Source: Tepidicella xavieri (lineage in GTDB: Bacteria; Pseudomonadota; Gammaproteobacteria; Burkholderiales; Burkholderiaceae_C). Taken from it: a stretch of DNA of 64,000 bases. The position numbers were made by a program, and so were the translations under genes. Location of the stretch: the NCBI RefSeq assembly GCF_004363315.1, contig NZ_SNYL01000005.1, forward strand, positions 122,723-186,722, given 5' to 3'. This document shows positions 35,544 through 43,950 of the stretch, piece after piece (position 1 is the first letter of the stretch; each line of letters begins with the position of its first letter). Under the pieces are notes generated by a model. That model searched no databases. It was not told the DNA's origin and worked only from the letters and a program-made list of their open reading frames with translations.

Positions 35544-35910
35544 GGCAAATCTCCTGCAATGTTCCGTCGGCAACGGATTCATCCAACTGGCGCGCGGGAC
35601 GGGCCAGCAGATCGGCGGCCAGATCCTGCAGCGCTTCCAGTTCCTCGTCATCGATGTTGGCCCGCTCGTTTTTCTCGAAGCCGTAGACGAAGAACCAGCG
35701 ATCGCCCTTGTTGGTGGCGATCAAGGTGCGCGCGCCACCACGCTTGCCGCGGCCAGCCAAGCCCACGCGCTTTTTCACCACGCCACCGCCCAGGTCGGCA
35801 TCGATGAGGCCCGCGGCCATCTCCTCGACCGCTTGACACAACCCGGCGTCTGTCAGTTCGGTCTTGCGCATCCAACGAGCGAAGTGGCGCGTCTTGAAGA
35901 CTCTTCTCAT
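35527..35910 (-). CDS. higB: HigB/RelE-family toxin
   Basis: 127 residues: VFKTRHFARWMRKTELTD, GGGVVKKRVGLAGRGKRGGART, GDRWFFVYGFEKNERANID, a close fit to HigB2/RelE-like ribosome-dependent mRNA interferases. ATG 35910 overlaps the stop of the DUF6362 gene as TAATG, so the toxin is translated from the phage early operon. Toxin before antitoxin is the normal hig order. Confidence 0.87.
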   Translation of the reverse strand: MRRVFKTRHFARWMRKTELTDAGLCQAVEEMAAGLIDADLGGGVVKKRVGLAGRGKRGGARTLIATNKGDRWFFVYGFEKNERANIDDEELEALQDLAADLLARPARQLDESVADGTLQEICHDKRA

Positions 35911-36329
35911 TAGTGAAGTATGCCACTTAGTGGCACCATGTGTCGAGAAGTTCCTTGCTCTCCGTTCAGACGGTCGGCCACGATCGAGAGCGCCCGCTGC
36001 CACCGCCGCCAGGCGGTGGTCCGGTCGCAGCCAAAGCGGGCGCAGATGTCGCGCCAGCGGTGGCGCTCGGCGCGCATCCACACGAGATGCCGTTCCTCTT
36101 CCTCCAGCCACAAGACCCAGCGCATGGTCTCGAGCATGCGCTCGATGGCCTCGAGGCTGGGTGGGAAGCGCCGGATCGTCGGCTCGGCCCCCAGCGTCTC
36201 CCAGGGCATGCGCCGGATCGCCGGCCAGGTGTTGAAGTAGCCCTGCACGCGCACGGACGGCAAGCGGTGGGCGGTGATGGCCGCCTCCCGGAAGCGTTCG
36301 GCCACACGCTCGACGGTCCACTCAGCCAT
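35910..36329 (-). CDS. DUF6362 family phage protein
   Basis: 139 residues, WTVERVAERFREAAITAHRLPSVRVQGYFNTWP (in outline) is the DUF6362 start, with a C-terminal HTH-like HRWRDICARFGCDRTTAWRRW. Found in phage early operons; could be a DNA-binding regulator. Ends in the palindromic stretch at 35921. Confidence 0.78.
   Translation of the reverse strand: MAEWTVERVAERFREAAITAHRLPSVRVQGYFNTWPAIRRMPWETLGAEPTIRRFPPSLEAIERMLETMRWVLWLEEEERHLVWMRAERHRWRDICARFGCDRTTAWRRWQRALSIVADRLNGEQGTSRHMVPLSGILH
35921..35935. promoter_or_regulatory. Palindrome upstream of higB
   Basis: TGCCAC TTA GTGGCA, six-base arms, eleven bases before the toxin ATG. Candidate HigA operator, though it lies within the DUF6362 coding end. 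Confidence 0.4.
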
Positions 36330-36531
36330 GGCGCGCCTCCCGTGCGCCGTAGAGCCGCTCGCCGATTCGGCGGATCAGCTCGCGTTCCATCCCATCGAGC
36401 CGGTCGTCCTCCAGGGAGACGACGAGCAGGCGTTGCTCGCGCCAGCCGCGGCGCTTGACGGCTTCCACGTCCATCGGCTCGGGCTGCAGGCGCCCCAGCG
36501 GGCAGCGGTAGCGAGGGGTCGGGATGTCCAT
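36322..36531 (-). CDS. Small phage protein, unknown (69 aa)
   Basis: 69 residues, Arg-rich: DVEAVKRRGWREQRLLVVSLEDDRLD and ERELIRRIGERLYG. Position between the RuvC-like and DUF6362 genes and overlap with the latter support a real gene. No function recognised. Confidence 0.6.
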   Translation of the reverse strand: MDIPTPRYRCPLGRLQPEPMDVEAVKRRGWREQRLLVVSLEDDRLDGMERELIRRIGERLYGAREARHG

Positions 36532-36532
36532 C

Positions 36533-37009
36533 TCACGCCTCCTGCGCCGCGTCGTGGAGCGGGAGGGCCCAGTGCAACAGCGCCAAGGCGTCGGCCTCGT
36601 TGTCGTCCGCCGGGGCGTGACCCCGGCGACGCACGGCCGCCATCACCGCGTCCTTACCGGCGCGGCCAGAGCCGGTGGCGTGCTTCTTGATCGTGCCCAC
36701 CGGCACGCCCTGGTAGGGGACGCCGTGGTGCTCGCACCAGGCCGCAAGCGTGGCCAGGAAGCCGCCGTAGGCGTGCGCCGCGTCGGTCGAGACGTGGCGG
36801 CGCACTTCCTCGAAGACCAGCGTATCGATCCCGTCGGCGTGGGCCTTGAGTTCGCCCAGCCACGTCTTGAAGCGCAGGAAACGCATGCCGCCGCCTTCGA
36901 AGCGTCGGGGCTTGAAGGCTTCGGTGCCGCTGGTGATTCGGCCCGTGCGGTCGCGCAGCGCCCAGCCGGTGGTGGTGCCCAGGTCGAGGGCAAGCAGGGT
37001 GGTGTGCAT
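36533..37009 (-). CDS. RuvC-like Holliday junction resolvase
   Basis: 158 residues with an RNase H fold: first Asp in LLALDLGTTTGWA, Glu in DTLVFEEVRRH, and the C-terminal acidic DDNEADALALL. The spacing fits phage RuvC-like endonucleases that resolve recombination and packaging intermediates. It is the gene just after the primase-helicase. Confidence 0.82.
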   Translation of the reverse strand: MHTTLLALDLGTTTGWALRDRTGRITSGTEAFKPRRFEGGGMRFLRFKTWLGELKAHADGIDTLVFEEVRRHVSTDAAHAYGGFLATLAAWCEHHGVPYQGVPVGTIKKHATGSGRAGKDAVMAAVRRRGHAPADDNEADALALLHWALPLHDAAQEA

Positions 37010-37031
37010 GGTGTCAGTCCTCGTTCGGTGG

Positions 37032-37134
37032 GGACTGACGCATCCGACGCACGATATCGATTACTCCCGTGAGGCGCGCGCACGCGCGCGCGCGCGTAGA
37101 GACTTACGATGTACAGCGTCAGATGCGTCAGTCC
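37032..37134. other. Inverted repeat around an alternating CG tract (ori candidate)
   Basis: GGACTGACGCATC (37032-37044) is the exact reverse complement of GATGCGTCAGTCC (37122-37134). Between them, 37074-37098 is 25 bases of alternating purine-pyrimidine, mostly CG. More GCGTC words lie nearby. The 144-base spacer has no gene and sits beside the primase-helicase, a usual place for a phage origin (inference). Confidence 0.5.
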
Positions 37135-37153
37135 TGTCGGTGGTCACGGGTGT

Positions 37154-39439
37154 TCAGTCGTCGGCATAGGGGGTGTAGGCGGGCTGCGTCGGGTGCTTGA
37201 GACCCACGCCACGGAAGCCCCGGATGCCGGCGGCGTTGCGCCATTTCTCGACGCCGCGGGTGATCAAGAGGTCGGAGAAGCGGCGCTGTGAGCCGACGAA
37301 CTCGCCGGCGGCCTCCGCCCACTGCTTCCAGTCGCTGAACAGTTCGGCCGTCAGCGACTTGGCATTGGCCTCGCGCACGCAGCGCTCGTCGAGCCAGCGG
37401 CCCAGCGCGTCCTCGGCTTCGAAGTACTCTTCGGTGGCGGCCACCACCTGCGGCGGCGGATCGAGCCGGCCCAGGCGCTGCCAGGCCAGGCAGCCCTCCA
37501 GCGCCCAGGCCAGGATCCCGTCGCGCTCGGCGAGCAACTTGTGCTGCAGGTGTTTGTCGCGCCGCTCGGGCGGCACGGTGATCGTGAAGGGGATCAGGTG
37601 CAGCCGGCGCTTCATGGCCTCGTCGATGTTGCGGATGGCGGGCTTGTGGTTGCCGGCGACGAAGAGCTTGAACTGCGGCCAGAACTCGAAGAAGTCTTGC
37701 CGCATGAACCGCGCCGAGATCTTGTCGCCGCCCGTGAGGCTCTTGACCTTGGACTCGGCCCAGCGCCGCCCTTGCTCGGTTTCGATCGCCGCTACGAAGC
37801 GCGCGCCGCGCAACCCCGCCATGTCGGTCGGATGGCGGTCGGTACGCGTCTCCATGAAGGTGTCCATTGGCGCGTTGGCGGCGTAGTCGCCCAGGATCGT
37901 GGCCAGGGTGTTGACGAACACCGATTTGCCGTTGGCGCCGGTGCCGTAGAGGAAGAACAGCGCGTGCTCCTGGGTGGAGCCGGTGAGCGCATAGCCCGCC
38001 ATGCGCTGCAGATAGGCTTGCAGTGCCGCATCGCCGCCGGTCACTTCGGCGATGAACTGCCGCCAGGTCGGGCAGTCGCCGCCGGGCGTGGCGGTCGTGA
38101 TCTTGGTCATGCGGTCGGCGCGGTCGTGCGCGCGCATGCGGCCCGTTCGGAGGTCGACCACACCGCCTGGGGTGTTGAGCAGCCAGGGATCGGCGTCCCA
38201 CTCGGCGGTGGTCGCGGCATGACGTCGGTCTGCGCGAGCCAGGCGTTCGACGCCGCCGACGGTGCCGGAGGTGGCCAGCTTGGCCGCCAGCTTGGGGTTG
38301 TCGGCCTGGAGGGCCGCGTGTCGGCAGACACCGCGGATCAAGTCGGTGGCCGCCAGCGTCTCCTCGTTGCGCCAGCGCCGACCGTCCCACACCAACCAGC
38401 GGCCCCAGGCCGCCACGTAGCGCCAGTCGCGGTGGTAGCGCCGGGTGAAGGCCAGCGCCAGGGCATCTTCGGTGCCCCACACCGATTCATCCGCGCCGAT
38501 CACCGGCTCGCCGGGGTCCGCAATGTCATGCACCTGCACACGCGGACCGTGGGCGAGGAAGGCGGCGACGTCGAAGCCCTCGGCCACCGCATCGGCCGCG
38601 TCCCATCCCTGCGCTGCTTCCTCGGGCGGGTAGAGGATGTGGCAGGACTTCGCGCCGGCGGACAGGATGGCCTGAGCCGCTTGCACGGCGTACTCCCAGC
38701 CCGGCTTGTCGCGGTCAGGCCAGACCAAGACGGCCTTGCCCGCCAGCGGCGACCAGTCGGTCTTGTCCACGGGCGCATTCGCCCCGTGCATCGCGGTGGT
38801 GGCGCACACGCCGGCGTCGATCAAGGCCTGGGCGCATTTCTCGCCCTCGACCAGCACGACCTGGGCGGCCTCCTGGATCCCCGGCTGGTTGTAGAGGGGC
38901 CGCGGCTCGGGCGGAGCCATCTTGCGCCGTTTGGCGTCCCAGGGCCGGAACTCCTTCTTGCGCCCGGGCGGGTCGTAGCGGTAGACCACGGCGATGAGGC
39001 GCCCTTGTGCGTCGAGGTAGTCCCACTTGGCGGTGGCCGGGCCGAGGTCGTCGATCGAGGCCTTCTTGGCCGCCTTGCGCGGCGGCGCCGTGAGCGCTCG
39101 GCCGACGAGGTCCTCGGCCAGATCGAGGACGCGGGCGAAGTCGCCGTGCACGTCCACGCCGAAGTGAGCGCCGATCAGGTGGAACACATCGCCGCCGGAG
39201 CCTTCGGCACGGTCGGTCCAGAGTCCCGCCTTGTCCCCAATGAGCACGACCTCCAGGCTGTCGCCCGGGCTGCCGAGCACGTCGCCGATGAAGAACTTGC
39301 CGCGGCGCTTCTTTCCAGCGGGGAACAGGGTGAACAGCACCGACTCCAGCCTCGCGAGCAGGGCGGCGCGAATCTCCTCGCGGCGCGCGGTGGGGTCGGC
39401 GTCGGCGGGCGGGTCCGGGAGAGCGTTGAAATCGATCAT
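37154..39439 (-). CDS. Phage primase-helicase (Toprim plus D5/P4-type ATPase)
   Basis: 761 residues. The N-terminal half has a Toprim-like part (VVLVEGEKCAQALIDAGV, VLVWPDRDKPGWEY); the C-terminal half is an SF3/D5-type helicase with Walker A FFLYGTGANGKSVFVNTL and FKLFVAGNHKPAIR. This pairing of primase and helicase starts phage DNA replication. ATG 39439 overlaps the stop of the AlpA-like gene as ATGA. A single-polypeptide primase-helicase is usual for this phage type. Confidence 0.9.
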   Translation of the reverse strand: MIDFNALPDPPADADPTARREEIRAALLARLESVLFTLFPAGKKRRGKFFIGDVLGSPGDSLEVVLIGDKAGLWTDRAEGSGGDVFHLIGAHFGVDVHGDFARVLDLAEDLVGRALTAPPRKAAKKASIDDLGPATAKWDYLDAQGRLIAVVYRYDPPGRKKEFRPWDAKRRKMAPPEPRPLYNQPGIQEAAQVVLVEGEKCAQALIDAGVCATTAMHGANAPVDKTDWSPLAGKAVLVWPDRDKPGWEYAVQAAQAILSAGAKSCHILYPPEEAAQGWDAADAVAEGFDVAAFLAHGPRVQVHDIADPGEPVIGADESVWGTEDALALAFTRRYHRDWRYVAAWGRWLVWDGRRWRNEETLAATDLIRGVCRHAALQADNPKLAAKLATSGTVGGVERLARADRRHAATTAEWDADPWLLNTPGGVVDLRTGRMRAHDRADRMTKITTATPGGDCPTWRQFIAEVTGGDAALQAYLQRMAGYALTGSTQEHALFFLYGTGANGKSVFVNTLATILGDYAANAPMDTFMETRTDRHPTDMAGLRGARFVAAIETEQGRRWAESKVKSLTGGDKISARFMRQDFFEFWPQFKLFVAGNHKPAIRNIDEAMKRRLHLIPFTITVPPERRDKHLQHKLLAERDGILAWALEGCLAWQRLGRLDPPPQVVAATEEYFEAEDALGRWLDERCVREANAKSLTAELFSDWKQWAEAAGEFVGSQRRFSDLLITRGVEKWRNAAGIRGFRGVGLKHPTQPAYTPYADD

Positions 39440-39690
39440 GCACCGCCCTCCTCGCTGCCATCCGACGCGCTGCGGGCCATGGCTCTCGCGTGGTGCGAGG
39501 CCCAAACCTGCAGTTCCGACAGCCGGTAGCGCACCAGCCCACCCAGAAGGTAGTGCGGGATGCGGTGCTTGGCGCGCATCATTGGATCGGCGAACCAGTA
39601 GTACGGCAGGCGCAGGCTGGCCGCGGCTTGCTTGGCGTCGATCATGGGCTCGCCAATCGCGCCCGTCGTCGATACGGATCGGGTCCTCAT
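39436..39690 (-). CDS. AlpA-like DNA-binding protein
   Basis: 84 residues: MIDAKQAAASLRLPYYWFADP and YLLGGLVRYRLSELQVWA, an AlpA/excisionase-like HTH_17 pattern. The ATG overlaps the upstream nuclease stop (ATGA); an internal ATG at 39645 would give 69 residues with the HTH intact. Regulator or excision factor (inference). Confidence 0.72.
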   Translation of the reverse strand: MRTRSVSTTGAIGEPMIDAKQAAASLRLPYYWFADPMMRAKHRIPHYLLGGLVRYRLSELQVWASHHARAMARSASDGSEEGGA

Positions 39691-40433
39691 GCCGCAGCCC
39701 TCCAGCACCGGTCCTGCCATGGGCACATCCGGCACTCGACATGGGTGGGATCGGAGAACGAGCGCGGCAGCAGTTCGCCCGCCTCGGTGGCCGTGATGAC
39801 CTTCACGGCCCGGTCGGACATGCGCTGCGCCAACGCCGCATCGAACGGCACCAGCTCGGCGTGGATCTCCATGGTGTCGGCGTTCACCGCCGTGAACAGG
39901 GCCGGGTGCGCGTGCAGTTCGAGATAGGCCTGGTAGAGCGCGACCTGGGCGGCGTAGACGGGCTTGGCGACCGCGAGGCGATGTCTCTCCAACTCGCGCC
40001 ACGATTTGGCGCCCAGGCACTTGTTCTCCCACAGCGCGGGATAGCCGGCCCCAAAGCCGAGGTCGGGCCCGGCGACGAGCACGCCATCGACGTGGCCCTG
40101 CAGGCGCCCGTCCAGCGCCGAGAAGCCGAATTGCTCCCCCGCGTCGTCGCGCGTGCGCAGATCGAAGCCCGCCGCGCGCAGCCATCCGACCATGCAGTCC
40201 TCGATGACGTGGCCGCGCTCGAAGACGCGCAGCAGGCGGCCGTCGGTCTCGCGACCCGGATCGACCGGGGCGTCGGCAAACTCGTACTGCAGCGCGCGCT
40301 CGCAGGCGACCCCGAGGCGCGAGGCGCCCAGGTAGGTGCGGCGAGGCTGCGCCGCGCGAGACTGCTGCAGCCCGGCATCGATCAGCGCCGTGATCTGACC
40401 CGACAGGCTCTTGGAGGCGTTGAAGTCCATCAT
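39687..40433 (-). CDS. PD-(D/E)XK nuclease (RecB/Cas4-like)
   Basis: 248 residues. YLGASRLGVACERALQYEF carries the N-terminal Cys, GHVDGVLV is motif II Asp, ALWENKCLGAKSW is the ExK motif, and ECRMCPWQDRCW closes a Cys cluster, the layout of the RecB-like exonuclease family with an iron-sulfur cluster. Likely works with the neighbouring ATPase in phage recombination. AAGGAGG lies before ATG 40433. Confidence 0.86.
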   Translation of the reverse strand: MMDFNASKSLSGQITALIDAGLQQSRAAQPRRTYLGASRLGVACERALQYEFADAPVDPGRETDGRLLRVFERGHVIEDCMVGWLRAAGFDLRTRDDAGEQFGFSALDGRLQGHVDGVLVAGPDLGFGAGYPALWENKCLGAKSWRELERHRLAVAKPVYAAQVALYQAYLELHAHPALFTAVNADTMEIHAELVPFDAALAQRMSDRAVKVITATEAGELLPRSFSDPTHVECRMCPWQDRCWRAAA

Positions 40434-40945
40434 CGCCGCGCCTCCTTGGGTGCTGCCGTGCGTGCCGTCTGCGCTTGAGCCTTCGGCTCCTCCCACGGCA
40501 GATCGTCCTCGAGGTCGGCGAAGGGATCGGACACCGGGTGCTTCAGCCCGCGCACCGGCGGGTACTTGGTCGCCTCGTGGTGCTCGACCATCGCCTCCGT
40601 GTAGCAGGTGACGATGGCGTCGATCACCTGCAGCGCCTCGGCCTCGGAGTACGCACCGAGGGGCTTGTCGAAGCCGATGCTTTCTGCCGCCGCACCGAAG
40701 GCCTTGAGGCACTTCCGCATCGCGGCCAGCTCGACATCAGACGGATCGATCATGGCGACCTCCTTGATGTCGGTGCGCCCCTCGCGCACCCGCAGCCAGT
40801 GGCCGTAGAGCGCGTGAAACGCCTCCTGGCAACGCCGCGAGCAGAACACCCAGTCGATCGGATAGCGCCGGGCATCGCCCACCGGATGCCGAAGGTCCGA
40901 GTGGCCGTAGCCGCGCGCCTGTCGTTTGCAGACCCAACACTTCAC
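40430..40945 (-). CDS. Zinc-finger phage protein, unknown
   Basis: 171 residues from GTG 40945, with GAGGAGG upstream. The N-terminus has a treble-clef-like CWVC...CSRRC. The rest is helical (AAMRKCLKAFGAAAESIGF, EAMVEHHEATKYPPV). An internal ATG at 40754 starts the helical part, so two products are possible. Early-operon partner of the nuclease; function unknown. Confidence 0.7.
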   Translation of the reverse strand: MKCWVCKRQARGYGHSDLRHPVGDARRYPIDWVFCSRRCQEAFHALYGHWLRVREGRTDIKEVAMIDPSDVELAAMRKCLKAFGAAAESIGFDKPLGAYSEAEALQVIDAIVTCYTEAMVEHHEATKYPPVRGLKHPVSDPFADLEDDLPWEEPKAQAQTARTAAPKEARR

Positions 40946-40956
40946 TGACCCTCCTC

Positions 40957-41586
40957 TCACTGCGCCCAGGCCGGTTTGCCCGGCACGGCGGGGCGTTGCG
41001 GGGCGGGCGGCGTGGGGATCGCACGGGGCGGGGCGACCGCCGCCGGGGCGCCACCGTTGCCGGTACCGGGGGCCTTCGGCGGCACGCCCATCAGGCGGAC
41101 GTAGTCCGGGTGGTCGGGCTCGACGGCGTTTCGGATGACGTTCTTCAAGTCGCCGCGGCCGTCCTTCTCGACGTCGATGCGGGCCGCAAACTCGATGCCG
41201 TCGAGCTCGTGGAAGCCCTGGATGCGCCGCGCGGCGGCGGCCTGCGGGCTCATGTCCTGCGGATGGACGTTGCGGGCGGAATTGAGCACGGCGCGCACGA
41301 AGCTGCGCCCCATCTGGCCCCAGGCCGGGCCCTTCGCGCTGTGCAAGCCGATGTTCGACCACAGCTTGCGCCGAGCGTACTCGCCCTCCAGCACGACGAA
41401 CTCGGCCGCGAGATACACCGAGCCGGTCTCGAAGCTCTGCGTGGCGTAGCCCCCGGTCCAGCCTTGGGCCGGGTCATCAAAGCCCCCGGGCTTGAGGGTC
41501 ATGCGCACGCGGGCGAGCGTGCCCTTGGGGATGAGGTCGAAGCTTTGCTGCTGTTCGGCGTCGTTGAAATCGGACCAATGGGTCAT
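40957..41586 (-). CDS. Phage DNA-binding protein, DUF669-like
   Basis: 209 residues: MTHWSDFNDAEQQQSFDLIP, then an OB-like beta core (VYLAAEFVVLEGEYARRKLW) and a Pro/Ala-rich tail. This is the pattern of phage single-strand binding proteins that follow the AAA ATPase in early operons. Four bases separate it from the ATPase gene. Confidence 0.78.
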   Translation of the reverse strand: MTHWSDFNDAEQQQSFDLIPKGTLARVRMTLKPGGFDDPAQGWTGGYATQSFETGSVYLAAEFVVLEGEYARRKLWSNIGLHSAKGPAWGQMGRSFVRAVLNSARNVHPQDMSPQAAAARRIQGFHELDGIEFAARIDVEKDGRGDLKNVIRNAVEPDHPDYVRLMGVPPKAPGTGNGGAPAAVAPPRAIPTPPAPQRPAVPGKPAWAQ

Positions 41587-41589
41587 GGC

Positions 41590-42423
41590 TTACTCCTGGG
41601 ATGCAGTGGGGGATGGCGGGATTCGAGTGGCGGCGGCGCACTTGTCGATCAGCGCGCGCAGGTTCGGCGGCTCCAGCAACTCGAGCTGGCCGGAGCGGTC
41701 CTTGGCCGGGACGCCGTAGGGGTTCACCGTGTGGCAGACGAAGGCGCGGTAGGACGAGCCGTCCTCGGCCTTGATCTCGGCCAAGGTGACGACTTCATCG
41801 ACGATGCCGGGCAGTTCCGCCGCGGTCTTGGCGCCCTCGATCTGCGGCACGAAGACCTTGCGGTTGAAGTCGTCCAAGCGCTCGTCGAGGATGGCCACGA
41901 ACACGACGTGCTTGCCGCGCGCGTGCTGCAGGTGGGTCAGCGCCCCGATGAGCTCGGCGCCCAGCAGCCCGTAGGCGCCGCGGGTGTCGGGCTTGCCGGT
42001 GCGCTCGCTGTAGGCCTGCGGCTGGGTCTTGGCCCAGACGAGCGCCAGACGGGCGAGCACCGTGATGCTGTCGACGAAGTAGGTGTCGTACTTGGCCAGT
42101 TGCGCCGGGTCGCCGTAGCGCTCGCACACATGCCGGTAGTGCGCCTCGGAGAACGGCGCGTCGGCCGGCAATGCCGGGTTCGGGCCGGCGAGGAACACCG
42201 CGAGATCGCGGAACTCCGGCCAGGTGCTCGGGCGCACGCAGTCGCCGCGCCAGTCCTTGACGGCCAAGTCGCCAGCCTCGAGGTCGACGAACAGGGTCGA
42301 TCCTTCCGGCAGCGTCTTGAGCTGGCTGGTCTTGCCGATGCCGCTCTTGCCTAGAAGCACGAGCTTCACGCCCTGCTTCTCGCGCAGCCGCTCATCGGCG
42401 GTGATGATGGGGAGGGCCATCAC
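41590..42423 (-). CDS. RecA/Sak4-like ATPase (AAA_24)
   Basis: 277 residues. Walker A LLGKSGIGKTSQLKTL near 24-39, LFVDLEAGDLAV, and a Walker B-like YDTYFVDSITVL. The family (AAA_24) includes Sak4-type single-strand annealing partners. With the SSB-like protein and nuclease this forms a phage recombination set. The ATG overlaps the upstream stop (ATGA). Confidence 0.85.
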   Translation of the reverse strand: MMALPIITADERLREKQGVKLVLLGKSGIGKTSQLKTLPEGSTLFVDLEAGDLAVKDWRGDCVRPSTWPEFRDLAVFLAGPNPALPADAPFSEAHYRHVCERYGDPAQLAKYDTYFVDSITVLARLALVWAKTQPQAYSERTGKPDTRGAYGLLGAELIGALTHLQHARGKHVVFVAILDERLDDFNRKVFVPQIEGAKTAAELPGIVDEVVTLAEIKAEDGSSYRAFVCHTVNPYGVPAKDRSGQLELLEPPNLRALIDKCAAATRIPPSPTASQE

Positions 42424-43193
42424 GCCACCTCCTTCAGCACTTCAGCGACGGCGGGGTTCCAGAGGATCTGGTAGCCGCTGTGCCCGTTGCGCGAGTACGG
42501 CATGGCTTCGGCCCAAGCCTCGCCGGCTTCGGTCAGTTCCCACTCGTCGCGTTCGTTGCGCAACTGCAGGCCGTGGTGGGCCAGGCGCTGGTTGGTGGCC
42601 TTGGCCGACAGGCCGAGCAGCCTGCCGAGCTGGGTGGCGTTGAGCGAGCAGATCGCCTCGTTCGCCGCAGTGTCCCGGGCAGGAAGGGCGCGGCGCAGCG
42701 TCTCGACCGCCAGGCCCGTGTTCTCCTGGATGCAGGAGAGCGTGGCCGCCATCGCGATGCCGGGTTTGACCCCCGGCACCTTGGCCACGGCCTCGCCGAT
42801 CAGCAGCAGAGCGGCGATGCGGTCCTGGGTGGGTGCCGGCAGGGTCGGGCGTGCACTTGGCGCCGTGTAGCTGCCCGTCTTGCGGATCGCCGGCAGCACC
42901 TCGTGGGTGACCCAGCGCTTGAAGCGCTTGGCCTCGCGCTTGCGGCTGCCGAGGACCAGGCTGTACAGCCCGGGCTCGTTGACGACGTTGACCTGGTCAT
43001 TGCCGCGCGAGATGCCCTGAATTGAGATCAGGGCTTGCTCGTCAGGGTCCAGTCGCGCCAGGGCGCGGGTGGTGTTCGGCAGTTCAAGAACCGCGCACAC
43101 ATCCACCGCGACGAACCACGGTTCGCCTTGGGCATCCGTGACGACCCGGACCGGACGGCCTTCGAAATCAAACGGGATCAGTTCGGTGCTCAT
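42420..43193 (-). CDS. Phage antirepressor with Bro-N domain
   Basis: 257 residues. The Bro-N domain (about 6-100: FEGRPVRVVTDAQGEPWFVAVDVCAVL, shown in outline, and GLYSLVLGSRKREAKRFKRWVTHEVLP) is followed by a C-terminal part with HTH-like LLGLSAKATNQRLAHHG and WELTEAGEAWAE. Antirepressors free lytic genes on induction. No repressor gene was recognised, so its partner is unknown. Confidence 0.9.
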   Translation of the reverse strand: MSTELIPFDFEGRPVRVVTDAQGEPWFVAVDVCAVLELPNTTRALARLDPDEQALISIQGISRGNDQVNVVNEPGLYSLVLGSRKREAKRFKRWVTHEVLPAIRKTGSYTAPSARPTLPAPTQDRIAALLLIGEAVAKVPGVKPGIAMAATLSCIQENTGLAVETLRRALPARDTAANEAICSLNATQLGRLLGLSAKATNQRLAHHGLQLRNERDEWELTEAGEAWAEAMPYSRNGHSGYQILWNPAVAEVLKEVA

Positions 43194-43196
43194 GGA

Positions 43197-43676
43197 TCAC
43201 TCCTCCGAGACGAGGGCCAGCCGGAACGTGGGCTTGCCGGGCTTGACGGTGCGGGCGGCATCGAACCCGGCGCGCAGTGCCGGCGGCCAGTTGGAGAAGC
43301 GCGATTCCGAGACGGAGTACTCGACGTCCAGGTAGTCCTCGACCTTCTCGCCGGCGGCGGCGATGCGCCGGGCGATGGCGGCCAGTTGCGCCTGGTCCCA
43401 GGACACGCGCTTCGGGACATCGACCGTCACGCGAAGCAGCCCGTCCTTCAGGTGCACGACGCCGAAGTCCTTGCCCGCCTCGAGGCGGGCAGCACGGGCC
43501 TGCTCGCCGTAGGCGGCCTCCAGCGCAGCGTCGAACTTGGCGCGGGCCTGCTTGAGCCAGGCGAGCGCTTCGTCGAGGTTGCGGCTGATCTCCGCCTTCT
43601 GGGCAGGCGGCAGCGCGGCCAGCTGGCCGACGGACATCGCGGCGATGTCGGCGGGGTAGAGGGTGAGGTCGCTCAT
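43197..43676 (-). CDS. Phage early protein, DUF7173-like
   Basis: 159 residues, two parts: a helical start (LTLYPADIAAMSVGQLAALPPAQKAEI) and a sheet (VVHLKDGLLRVTVDVPKRVSWDQAQL). The DUF7173 name is from memory. Its position between the HTH protein and antirepressor fits an early regulator. Function unknown. Confidence 0.7.
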   Translation of the reverse strand: MSDLTLYPADIAAMSVGQLAALPPAQKAEISRNLDEALAWLKQARAKFDAALEAAYGEQARAARLEAGKDFGVVHLKDGLLRVTVDVPKRVSWDQAQLAAIARRIAAAGEKVEDYLDVEYSVSESRFSNWPPALRAGFDAARTVKPGKPTFRLALVSEE

Positions 43677-43686
43677 GGCCGCCCCC

Positions 43687-43950
43687 TCACTGGTATGCCC
43701 GAGCGAAGGTCGAGTAGCGCGAGACGCGCCGCTCGAAGGCCTCGACGTCGCTGATCAGGTAGGTGACGCGTGCGCCCAGCTTGCAAAAGACCGGGCCCAG
43801 CTGCTCCTGCCGCCAGCGGCGCAGGGTGTGGACGGACAGTCGCCAGCGGGCGGCGAGTTCGAACTCGTTGAGCGCGACCGGCGTCGTGCCTTCGGGTGGT
43901 GCCGGATAGAAGTTCCGGGTGGATCGAACAGATGCAGGGTGTTTCTGCAT
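43687..43950 (-). CDS. Small HTH protein, MerR/AlpA-like
   Basis: 87 residues: ALNEFELAARWRLSVHTLRRWRQEQLGPVFCKLGARVTYLISD is the MerR/excisionase-type winged HTH. It heads the minus-strand early operon and is divergent from the HTH-PIN genes, so it may control both. It is the most promoter-proximal gene and could be the lytic or lysogenic switch (inference). Confidence 0.8.
   Translation of the reverse strand: MQKHPASVRSTRNFYPAPPEGTTPVALNEFELAARWRLSVHTLRRWRQEQLGPVFCKLGARVTYLISDVEAFERRVSRYSTFARAYQ

Noticed and set aside
37074..37098. Alternating CG tract as a simple-sequence phase-variation repeat
   Set aside because: It is outside coding frames and promoter boxes; the flanking inverted repeat gives a better reading as a structural element.
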